NCBI GenBank assembly: GCA_963825595.1
Contig: CAWGUE010000010.1
Location: forward strand, 186,001-250,000
Direction of reading: 5' to 3'
Length of the DNA: 64,000 nucleotides
DNA from: JARFQH01 sp963825595
GTDB lineage: Bacteria; Desulfobacterota; Desulfobacteria; Desulfobacterales; SG8-13
A model generated the notes under the pieces. It saw only the letters and a list, made by a program, of their open reading frames with translations. It was not told the DNA's origin and did no database searches. The position numbers and the translations under genes are program-made. Below, piece after piece: positions 8,304-15,584 of this stretch; position 1 is the stretch's first letter, and each line of letters opens with the position of its first letter.

Positions 8304-9094
8304 GATGATTCCATCGCGTACAGCGCCGCTCCGATGGCTCCGGTCAGCTGCGGGTGGTCCGGTACCAGGATTTTTTGTCCGGCAATCTCTGCAGTCATCG
8401 CAACCAGATAGGGGTTGTGTTCGACGACTCCGCCGGTCATGACCACGTTATCGGTCAAAGAATCCATTTCCAGCACTCTTTTGACAACCGAGTAAAAGAC
8501 GCCCTTGACGATGTCGCTCACCCGTTTGCCGCGGCGGATGTTCTCGAGAACTTCCGTGGCGGAAAAAACGGTACAGAAACTGCCGAGTTTCACCATGTTA
8601 TCGGACTGTCGCGCCAGTCCGTCCATCTCTTCCAGCGGTATGTCCAACCGCGTCGACATTTCTTCCAGGAATGCTCCGGTGCCCGCGGCGCACTTGCGGT
8701 TCATCTTGAAACTGATCCGGCGGCCTTGTGCATCGAGTTTCACGACTTTGTTGTCCTGGCCGCCGATATCGATGATCGTGATTGCCTGCGGATAATAGAG
8801 GTAGCAGCCTTTGGCATGGCAGCCGATTTCAGTGCGGGTGTCATCGGCATAAGAAACGTTTTTACGTCCGTAACCGGTGGATACCGATTTTTCGACCGCT
8901 TCGTGAGTGGCGCCGGCCATATCGAGGGCCACATTCAGACAGTCACTGGCCGTGGCGGTAAAATCGATGCCGGATTTTTTGACGGCGAATCCGCGCAAGG
9001 TTTTACCGGAATCGAGAACGGCGACTTTTGTGCGCGAAGAGCCCACATCCGTGCCCACATACAGGTTTCGTGCGGTCATATCGGCATACTGCAT
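8273..9094 (-). CDS. BcrD/HgdC-type activase (BadF/BadG/BcrA/BcrD ATPase family)
   Basis: Homodimeric ATPase with a bridging [4Fe-4S] cluster that injects electrons into a dehydratase or reductase at the cost of ATP. The 273-residue chain shows the ASKHA phosphate motif VGTDVGSSRTKVAVLD (about 13-28), STGYGRKN, the second phosphate motif DIGGQDNKVVKLD and the cluster Cys in KCAAGTGAFLEEM (about 135); a second conserved Cys lies in GSFCTVFSATEV (about 173). The length fits BcrD and HgdC. Its start overlaps the preceding gene's stop as TGATG, so the two are translationally coupled. The residues after the last conserved block come from a tandem repeat. The obvious client is the neighbouring 2-hydroxyacyl-CoA dehydratase-like protein. 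Confidence 0.9.
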   Translation of the reverse strand: MQYADMTARNLYVGTDVGSSRTKVAVLDSGKTLRGFAVKKSGIDFTATASDCLNVALDMAGATHEAVEKSVSTGYGRKNVSYADDTRTEIGCHAKGCYLYYPQAITIIDIGGQDNKVVKLDAQGRRISFKMNRKCAAGTGAFLEEMSTRLDIPLEEMDGLARQSDNMVKLGSFCTVFSATEVLENIRRGKRVSDIVKGVFYSVVKRVLEMDSLTDNVVMTGGVVEHNPYLVAMTAEIAGQKILVPDHPQLTGAIGAALYAMESSVEPVGRLVR

Positions 9095-10041
9095 CAGAAT
9101 TGAGACTCGAGCCCCTTCACCAGCGCCCGCAGGGTGATGTTGAACGGTGTGTCGACGCCGGCCTGTTCACCGTAAGCGACAAATTTACCATTGATAAAGT
9201 CGACTTCCGTCCGGCGCCGGGCTTCGATATCCATGAGCATCGAAGGTTTGTGGTCACCGGCCTTGCTCATATATTCGATGGCATGGGGGTAGAAATTCCA
9301 TCCCAGCTCGATTTCGTTGGCCCGGGCGACTTTCACGCACTCTTTTACGAGGGAGTCGACAATTTGAAATACGATCGGATCGGTCATTGCCTGAGCCATG
9401 GTCACACCGGTTACGGCGCAGACGGGATTCATGCAGGCATTCAGGATCGCCTTGCGCCAGACCATCGAAATAATTTGGTCGGTGTGTTTGGTGGCCAGAC
9501 CGCATGCCGTGAGTACCTCTGCGATGGCCTCCGCAGCCGGTCCTGACCCGGGAGCCAGTTCCTGGAGATAGTGCGGTGGATGGTGAAATGGCATGCGAAC
9601 GTGCGCCGGACCGGCGAGGCCGCAACCGTAGTTGACCACCGCCCGCAGCACTGGCTCGTCGCCCAATGCATCGGCGAAAACCAGTTCGGTGTCGATACCG
9701 TTCTGCCAGCTGACGATGTACTGGCCGGCGCGATGAAATCCCTCGATGGCTGACGCGATCAGGGCGTTGGCATTGGCCTTGACGGTGATGAAGATCACAT
9801 CCGGAGGATCGTTTGCCAGCTCGTCGATGTTTGTGGTCACTTTGGCGACCGGCTGCCGGAGGTTTTCCGCGCCCTCGATGATGATTCCCGGTTCGAGGGC
9901 CGGTTGGAGCAGGTCAGGGATGACATCACACAGGGTGACCTCGTTCCCCTTACTGGCCAGAAAGGCCGCCACGATGCAACCGACGGGACCGGCTCCTACA
10001 ACGGCGAACTTCTGTGGACGAAAATCGGCGTGTTCAACCAT
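9094..10041 (-). CDS. 2-dehydropantoate 2-reductase family protein (PanE/ApbA-like)
   Basis: NAD(P)-dependent oxidoreductase of the ketopantoate reductase fold, 315 residues. The Rossmann motif AVVGAGPVGCIVAAFLASKG is at residues 13-32. The central Lys of the family can be seen in VWRKAILNACMNPVCAVTG (about 190-208), where Asn residues normally bind substrate. The C-terminal helical domain contains HKPSMLMDIEARRRTEVDFING, close to the family consensus. The start ATG follows a G-rich ribosome-binding site, and its end overlaps the activase start. PanE would normally serve coenzyme A synthesis. Inside an acyl-CoA catabolic operon, coupled to an activase, it may instead reduce a different 2-oxo acid to a 2-hydroxy acid, the substrate class of 2-hydroxyacyl-CoA dehydratases. 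That link is inference. Confidence 0.82.
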   Translation of the reverse strand: MVEHADFRPQKFAVVGAGPVGCIVAAFLASKGNEVTLCDVIPDLLQPALEPGIIIEGAENLRQPVAKVTTNIDELANDPPDVIFITVKANANALIASAIEGFHRAGQYIVSWQNGIDTELVFADALGDEPVLRAVVNYGCGLAGPAHVRMPFHHPPHYLQELAPGSGPAAEAIAEVLTACGLATKHTDQIISMVWRKAILNACMNPVCAVTGVTMAQAMTDPIVFQIVDSLVKECVKVARANEIELGWNFYPHAIEYMSKAGDHKPSMLMDIEARRRTEVDFINGKFVAYGEQAGVDTPFNITLRALVKGLESQF

Positions 10042-10063
10042 GTGTCTCTCCCCCCTTTTTGTG

Positions 10064-10236
10064 TAGAAGTGGTTTTAAAACCCCATCTAACACCCAATTG
10101 CGGTGTTGTGGTCCTCCTCGGTCAGTGTCAGGGGGAGGGCCCCTGACACTGAAGACATACGTCAATGTATGCTTCGTTTTTTCGTCGGCCCACGCCTGGC
10201 ACTTGGGCGTGATCTATGGTTTTGAAACCACTTCTA
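10064..10236. repeat. palindromic intergenic element with 19 bp terminal inverted repeats and internal hairpins
   Basis: Arms at 10064-10082 and 10218-10236 are reverse complements at 18 of 19 positions. Inside lie at least three further stem-loops: 10092-10108 (ACACC/GGTGT), a near-perfect 12 bp stem around 10124-10152 (CAGTGTCAGGGG/CCCCTGACACTG), and 10190-10212 (CACGCC/GGCGTG). It occupies most of the 401-base gap between the PaaK and PanE-like genes. There is no ORF of note. It may be a miniature mobile element, a structured RNA, or a processing or termination site separating two parts of the cluster. Nothing recognisable was seen in the remainder of the gap. Confidence 0.7.
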
Positions 10237-10442
10237 GGCGGCATTCAAACGGTCATTCGGGCAAGCGCATCGCTTCTGGAACGTCGACTTCAAACGGAGA
10301 AGAATGACCTAAACCTAATGTGAAGTGGATGTTTCCAACATCAGTCCGATGATTGCCTTTCGCACCGGAACTTTATTTCCCGCGTCTTGCGTGACCAATA
10401 ACCAGAAATCAGGTATGATGCAATTCCGGTCGCGGGTACATT

Positions 10443-11750
10443 TTACCGCAACTGCTTGGGCCTCTCGTCGATGACGCGCAGTGCTTTGCCTTCACTACGG
10501 GCAATGGCTTTCGGCTCCACGAGTTCGATTTCGACACCGATCCCCATCATACCCTTGATGTGCGCGGCGATTTTACCCTCGACTTCATAGCATTTCTTCT
10601 TCCCTTCCTGGTAGATCTCCTTACGGCCTTCCACCTGGACCACCAGCTGGTCGAGGTAACCTTTCTTGCGCACGATCAGGCGATACTGGGGTTCGACCTC
10701 TTCGATTTCGAGCAGCAGGGCTTCGACCTGGGAGGGGAAAACATTCACACCGCTGATAATCAGCATATCATCGGTTCGACCGGATATTTTTTCCATTTTG
10801 GCAAAGGTTCTTCCACAGACGCATTTTTCGCGCCGCAGCCGGGTGATATCCTTGGTCCGATACCGGATCATCGGCATGGCACGGCGCTGCAGAGAAGTAA
10901 AAATGAGCTCGCCCTTTTCACCCAGTGGCAGCGGCTCAAAGGTTTGCGGATCGACGACCTCGGCCAGGAAATGATCTTCATTGATGTGCAGGCCATCTTG
11001 AGCTTCACAGTCGAAGGCCACACCGGGGCCGCACAGTTCGGTCAGGCCATAGGCCTCATGCGCCTTCATGCCCGTCCGTTCCTCGATTTCCTGGCGCATC
11101 TGGATCGTCCAGGGTTCGGCACCGAATACGCCGACCCGCAGGGAAAGATTACGGAGATCGACTTTCAATTCATTGGCCCGTTCGGCGATTGTCAAGGCAT
11201 AGGAAGGGGTACAGAAAAGAACTGTCGAGCCGAAGTCTCGCATGATGGTAATCTGGCGCTCCGTCAAACCGGCACTGGTCGGAACGACCGTGCAGCCGAT
11301 GCGGGACGCCCCTTGATGAAAGCCCAGACCGCCGGTAAACAAACCGTGCCCGTATGCGTTTTGAACGATATCTTCTTTTCTGATGCCGGCCGCCCAGAGG
11401 TTTCGGGCCATGCACTCTATCCATTGATCCAGGTCTTCGGCGGTATAGGGTCCGGTGATCGGCTTTCCGGTCGTACCCGAAGAAGCATGCACCCGAACGA
11501 CCTCTGTGAGCGGCACGGCGCAGAGCCCGAAGGGGTAGTTGTCCCGCAGGTCGTTTTTCTGGGTCATCGGCAGTTTGGCGGCATCTTCGAGGCCGGTGAT
11601 ACTTTCAGCCGTAATACCCTTTTCTGCGAATTTTTTCCGATAGAAAGGGACCCGTTCCGCAAGCCATACAACGGTTTCCCTGAGTTTTTCCAGCTGAAAT
11701 TTCTGGAGTTCTTTCACCGGCATGCACTCAAAATCATCGTTCCAGGGCAT
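10443..11750 (-). CDS. paaK: phenylacetate-CoA ligase
   Basis: AMP-forming ligase that converts phenylacetate or another aryl acid to the CoA thioester. The 435-residue length and the block order match PaaK: SSGTTGKPITGPYT (about 90-103), YGLTELCGPGVAFDCE (about 236-251), the acceptor region EPLPLGEKGELIFT, RYRTKDITRL, and a C-terminal ACT-like domain beginning GRTDDMLIISGVNVFPSQ (about 329). The ATG at 11750 follows AAGGAGGAG. It lies downstream of iorA and iorB on the same strand. A paaK-iorBA association is common in anaerobes that ferment aromatic amino acids: Ior gives arylacetyl-CoA from arylpyruvate and PaaK activates the free acid. The exact aryl group is not known. Confidence 0.92.
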   Translation of the reverse strand: MPWNDDFECMPVKELQKFQLEKLRETVVWLAERVPFYRKKFAEKGITAESITGLEDAAKLPMTQKNDLRDNYPFGLCAVPLTEVVRVHASSGTTGKPITGPYTAEDLDQWIECMARNLWAAGIRKEDIVQNAYGHGLFTGGLGFHQGASRIGCTVVPTSAGLTERQITIMRDFGSTVLFCTPSYALTIAERANELKVDLRNLSLRVGVFGAEPWTIQMRQEIEERTGMKAHEAYGLTELCGPGVAFDCEAQDGLHINEDHFLAEVVDPQTFEPLPLGEKGELIFTSLQRRAMPMIRYRTKDITRLRREKCVCGRTFAKMEKISGRTDDMLIISGVNVFPSQVEALLLEIEEVEPQYRLIVRKKGYLDQLVVQVEGRKEIYQEGKKKCYEVEGKIAAHIKGMMGIGVEIELVEPKAIARSEGKALRVIDERPKQLR

Positions 11751-11896
11751 TACGCTCCTCCTTTTTGCTGATGGCTGCCGGGATGGGCTCCTGCACCACG
11801 GGGCAGCAGTACCAAGAGTAAATAGGTTTCGAAAGCACGATCAACGGTTGTCCGCAGCCGGAACGGCCCGGCAGGGCGCTCCGGCCAGAGGTCCGA

Positions 11897-12493
11897 TCAG
11901 GCCACTGCTGCTGCCGCGCTGTATCCGAGCTCGAAGGCCGTCAGGTTGGCTGTCAGAAAAGCCGGCTTTGTTTTGCGTTCCATGGCTTTCTTGACCTGTT
12001 CCGACGAGAACGGCAGAACGCCGGTCTGAATCAAGGCTCCCAGAAGGACCATGTTGACGGACAGCGGATTTCCGGCGTCCTGAGCCAGCTTGGCCGCGTT
12101 GAAAGCAATCAATTTGGCGGTTTTGGCCTGGATGAGGTTCTGGAGTTGTTGCAAATCCGGATAGACTCCCTTGCCGATATTCACGGTAAACGGCATCAAT
12201 GGGGCCAGATTGGTGATCACCACCGTGCCGGCATTGCATTTGGCAAGGGCCCGCAAGGTTTCCGCCGGTTCGAACCCCACCAATATGTCGGCTTCGCCGT
12301 CGGCGATGATGGTGCTCCTGGCATCCCCGAAGATAAGGGCGGATTCCACCACCCCGCCTCTCTGGGCCATGCCGTGTATTTCGCTCATCTGCAACGGAAC
12401 ATCGGCCATGAGGGCCGCCTCTCCCAGTACACTTGACGCCAAGAGGTTCCCCTGACCGCCGACGGCGACAATGATCAGACGTTTGGTATCCAT
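11897..12493 (-). CDS. iorB: indolepyruvate:ferredoxin oxidoreductase, beta subunit
   Basis: Gamma-domain subunit of the 2-oxoacid:ferredoxin oxidoreductase family, 198 residues. The start GGQGNLLASSVLGEAAL (about 12-28) and the HGMAQRGG segment (about 40-47) are the conserved hallmarks of the CoA-binding POR gamma-type domain. With IorA it converts arylpyruvates, CoA and oxidised ferredoxin to arylacetyl-CoA, CO2 and reduced ferredoxin. The gene begins 43 bases after iorA ends on the minus strand, as in other ior operons, and paaK follows. Confidence 0.93.
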   Translation of the reverse strand: MDTKRLIIVAVGGQGNLLASSVLGEAALMADVPLQMSEIHGMAQRGGVVESALIFGDARSTIIADGEADILVGFEPAETLRALAKCNAGTVVITNLAPLMPFTVNIGKGVYPDLQQLQNLIQAKTAKLIAFNAAKLAQDAGNPLSVNMVLLGALIQTGVLPFSSEQVKKAMERKTKPAFLTANLTAFELGYSAAAAVA

Positions 12494-12536
12494 AAAGATT
12501 TTCCTTCGGATAATATTTGTGATCCAGTGCCGAAAA

Positions 12537-14402
12537 CTATGCCGAGGCCTTTTTTTCTTTCAGCGGCAGAATGGCATTTTCCGGACAGACCTGCGCGCAG
12601 ACAGCGCAGCCTGTGCATAGGTTCGGGTCGATTTTTATACGGTCGTTCCAGACATAGAAAGCCGGACAGGCAAGATAGCTCATACAATCCCGGTGATTCT
12701 TGCACTTGGCGGACACCTGGAAGGGCTTTCGCCGAGGAAGTTTGAGCCCACTGGCATACAACGCACATATTTCCTCTGAAATAATGACCGAAACACCTTT
12801 GAATTCGATGGCCTCCCGGATCGCGGCGATGCTTTTCTTGACCTTGTACGGCTTGATCGTCGTAACGTGGGGCACCCCAACGGCCCGCACGACAGCTTCG
12901 ATCGAGACCCTGCCGAAACCGTCCATGCCGATCTGGTGCATGTCCACTCCCGGGTGGGGTTGATGTCCTGTCATGGCCGTGGTGCCGTTGTCGAGGATAA
13001 CCAGGGTAAAGTTGTGGTTGTTGAAAACAGCGTTGATCAGGCCGGGAATACCCGAATGAAAGAAGGTGGAGTCGCCGATAAACGCGATTACCTTTTTATC
13101 CGTCACCTTCGAGAACCCCCCGGATGTGCCCACCGACGAACCCATGCAAATCAGAAAATCGGCCGAGGACAGCGGCGGCAGCAGCCCAAGCGTGTAACAG
13201 CCGATGTCTGTGGGATAAATGGTTTCCATACCCTCGGCGGCCTTGCGGACTTCGTAGAATGTGGCGCGGTGCGAACACCCGGCGCAGAGGGTCGGGGGGC
13301 GCTGGGGGATTTCCGGTACATCGGTGAGGTCGGGGATCGCCTTCGCATCGCATGCCACTCCAAAGAAAGCGGCAATGTTGTTCCTGACCTGGGCGGGATT
13401 GTATTCATAGAGGCGTGAAAACAGGTCGGACGATTTCCCCCGGATGCTTATGGTCAGGCCTGCCTCCTGAGCCATGGCCTTGAACGACTCCTCCAAATAG
13501 GGTTCACCTTCCTCGACCACCAGCACCTTTTCGCATTGCCCCAGGAATCCCTTGATGAGAGCCGGGGGAAGGGGATGTGAAAAACCGATGCGCAGAACGC
13601 TTACCCGATCCGCTATCTGCAATTCCTTGACCGCATCGCTGACGTAATTGTAGCTGACACCGTTGCAAACGATCCCCCACTTCCCGTTACCTTCAATAAT
13701 GTTGTAAGCGGAGGTTTCGGCCAGATCCCGGGCCGCGTCATAATTTTTCAGCAGTTTGACGTGCAGGTTGCGGGACACTGCCGGGACCGTTACCAGGTTC
13801 ATGGGATCCTTCGTGAAGTCGCCTTTTGTGACCCGCTTTTTTATTTTACCCAAAGCGACGACGCCACTGGAGTGATTGATTCGGGTTGTTGTCCGGAACA
13901 GCACCGGCTCCTTGAGCTTTTCCGAGAGATCGAAGGCATAGGCCACCATCTCCTTGGCCTCCTGCACCGAAGAGGGCTCGAGCATGGGAAGTCCCGAAAG
14001 TTTGGCGTAATAGCGATTGTCCTGTTCGTTCTGGCTGGAAAACATAAAGGGGTCGTCGGCCGACAGAATGACCATGCCGCCCTTCACACCCACATAGGCC
14101 AGGGTCATCAGGGCATCGGCGGCGACGTTGACCCCGACGTGTTTCATGACGCACATGGAGCGGACACCGGCGTTGGCGGCCGCCGCAGAGACTTCCATGG
14201 CCACCTTTTCGTTGGTGCTGTATTCGAAATAAAGATCGCTCTCCCGAGACATTTGGAAAAAATTGAGCGAGAGTTCCGATGAGGGGGTGCCGGGATACGT
14301 GCTGGCAAAGGCAACCCCGGCTTCGATTGCGCCCCGGGCGATGGCCTCATTGCCCAGCAGAAGCAACTTTTCACCGGGTTTATCCGTAAGCAGTTTGTGC
14401 AT
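12537..14402 (-). CDS. iorA: indolepyruvate:ferredoxin oxidoreductase, alpha subunit
   Basis: Large subunit of 621 residues, fusing the POR alpha, beta and ferredoxin parts. The N-terminal PYR domain starts GNEAIARGAIEAGVAFASTYPG (too long a block to quote further). The thiamine diphosphate and Mg2+ site is GDSTFFHSGIPGLINAVFNN with ILDNGTTAMTGHQPHPG (about 445-495). Two ferredoxin-like Cys sets close the protein: CKNHRDCMSYLACP (about 565-578) and CTGCAVCAQVCP (about 597-608), for two [4Fe-4S] clusters. It supplies reduced ferredoxin, which could help power the low-potential reactions expected in this cluster. The ATG at 14402 follows AAAGGTA and the length is normal. Confidence 0.94.
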   Translation of the reverse strand: MHKLLTDKPGEKLLLLGNEAIARGAIEAGVAFASTYPGTPSSELSLNFFQMSRESDLYFEYSTNEKVAMEVSAAAANAGVRSMCVMKHVGVNVAADALMTLAYVGVKGGMVILSADDPFMFSSQNEQDNRYYAKLSGLPMLEPSSVQEAKEMVAYAFDLSEKLKEPVLFRTTTRINHSSGVVALGKIKKRVTKGDFTKDPMNLVTVPAVSRNLHVKLLKNYDAARDLAETSAYNIIEGNGKWGIVCNGVSYNYVSDAVKELQIADRVSVLRIGFSHPLPPALIKGFLGQCEKVLVVEEGEPYLEESFKAMAQEAGLTISIRGKSSDLFSRLYEYNPAQVRNNIAAFFGVACDAKAIPDLTDVPEIPQRPPTLCAGCSHRATFYEVRKAAEGMETIYPTDIGCYTLGLLPPLSSADFLICMGSSVGTSGGFSKVTDKKVIAFIGDSTFFHSGIPGLINAVFNNHNFTLVILDNGTTAMTGHQPHPGVDMHQIGMDGFGRVSIEAVVRAVGVPHVTTIKPYKVKKSIAAIREAIEFKGVSVIISEEICALYASGLKLPRRKPFQVSAKCKNHRDCMSYLACPAFYVWNDRIKIDPNLCTGCAVCAQVCPENAILPLKEKKASA

Positions 14403-14429
14403 GGCAGGTACCTTTTATGAAACGTTAGG

Positions 14430-15500
14430 TTAAGGAATCAGTATCGGCCGCTCCTTAATTTGGCGACTGTGAACCATCTCGAATACCGCGTTGATTTCGG
14501 ATAGGGGGAATGTTTTGGCAAAGGGTCCAATCTTGACCTTACCCTCCAGAACCAGATCGAGAACCGGTTTGTAGTATTTCGGTTGGCAACCCCAGTTACC
14601 GCGGGCCGTGGCGTGGAAAGCCATCAGGTTCGACAAGCGAATGTCCACGCTGTCCATGGTGAAACCCACCACCGCTAGTGAAGCCCCGAAAGTCAGCAGG
14701 CCAAAGGCCGTTTTTTGCCCGGCGGCCGTCCCTGACGTCTCGAAGATTTTCCACTCGGTGCGGCGCCGGCCTTGATCCTTGACGAATCCGGAGACGGCTT
14801 TACGCAGATCCTTGAAGGGCATCTCCTTTGCGTTGAATGTTTTGTCGACGTACGGGGCGATGGCCGCAAGCTTTTCGGCGTCGATGTCGATCGCCACAAC
14901 GGAAGCGCCGAAACTCTTGGCGATCTGGGCCCCAAAGCCGCCGACACCACCGACACCGATGAAAATGGCGGTGTCTTCGGCGCTGAGTCCCGAATCGACA
15001 ACCGCTTGGTAGGGCGTGGTGACCGCGTCGGCAATGACCGACAGCTCGGCCAGGGAGACACCGGAGCTGCCTGCCGGTTTGCCGTTCGTATCCATCGGCA
15101 CTTCGCACAATTGGGCCGCAGGAACGACGATGTGTGAAGCAAACCCCCCCTGGATGTCGTTTCCCGGCATTTTCTGAACCGCGCAGATATTTCCCAGGCC
15201 GCGTCGGCAGACATCACACTTACCGCACGGCATGACGGCCGGCACGATGACGGCTTTTTGTCTATACTTTTCGGTTCCCGGACCGCAGGCTTCCACAATC
15301 CCGCTGATTTCGTGCCCCAGCGTCAGCGGCAACGGTGATTTGGTGCGCACCCCGTCGTAATAAAAACCCAGATCCGTGTGACACACGCCGCAGCCGACCA
15401 CGCGTACCAGGACCTCGCCGTCGCCTGCCTGCGGCAAAGAACTTTCGACACACGCCAGCGGTTTTTGAAGGGCAACCATTTGCCAGGATGTCATTGCCAT
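14430..15500 (-). CDS. had: 6-hydroxycyclohex-1-ene-1-carbonyl-CoA dehydrogenase
   Basis: Zinc alcohol dehydrogenase of the benzoyl-CoA pathway: oxidises 6-hydroxycyclohex-1-ene-1-carbonyl-CoA to the 6-oxo compound with NAD+. The segment GCGVCHTDLGFYYDGVRT (about 33-50) is characteristic of Had proteins and supplies a catalytic Zn ligand; GHEISG follows. The structural zinc loop is CGKCDVCRRGLGNIC (about 92-106). The Rossmann motif GVGGVGGFGAQIAK is near 177-190. At 356 residues it is the usual length. AAGGAG precedes the ATG at 15500. Its product is the substrate of BamA, encoded in the same run of genes, which supports the assignment. Also called BamQ in obligate anaerobes. Confidence 0.9.
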   Translation of the reverse strand: MAMTSWQMVALQKPLACVESSLPQAGDGEVLVRVVGCGVCHTDLGFYYDGVRTKSPLPLTLGHEISGIVEACGPGTEKYRQKAVIVPAVMPCGKCDVCRRGLGNICAVQKMPGNDIQGGFASHIVVPAAQLCEVPMDTNGKPAGSSGVSLAELSVIADAVTTPYQAVVDSGLSAEDTAIFIGVGGVGGFGAQIAKSFGASVVAIDIDAEKLAAIAPYVDKTFNAKEMPFKDLRKAVSGFVKDQGRRRTEWKIFETSGTAAGQKTAFGLLTFGASLAVVGFTMDSVDIRLSNLMAFHATARGNWGCQPKYYKPVLDLVLEGKVKIGPFAKTFPLSEINAVFEMVHSRQIKERPILIP

Positions 15501-15584
15501 TCTTCTTTCTCCTTTTTTTGAATTAAGTGACTCGCATTCATGTGTCTCGACTTTGCGATCGTGTCAAGTCGTTTCGGTGCGGGT

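Noticed and set aside
10560..11771. 403-codon plus-strand ORF opposite paaK
   Set aside because: Antisense shadow of a complete PaaK with all motifs; no ribosome-binding site.
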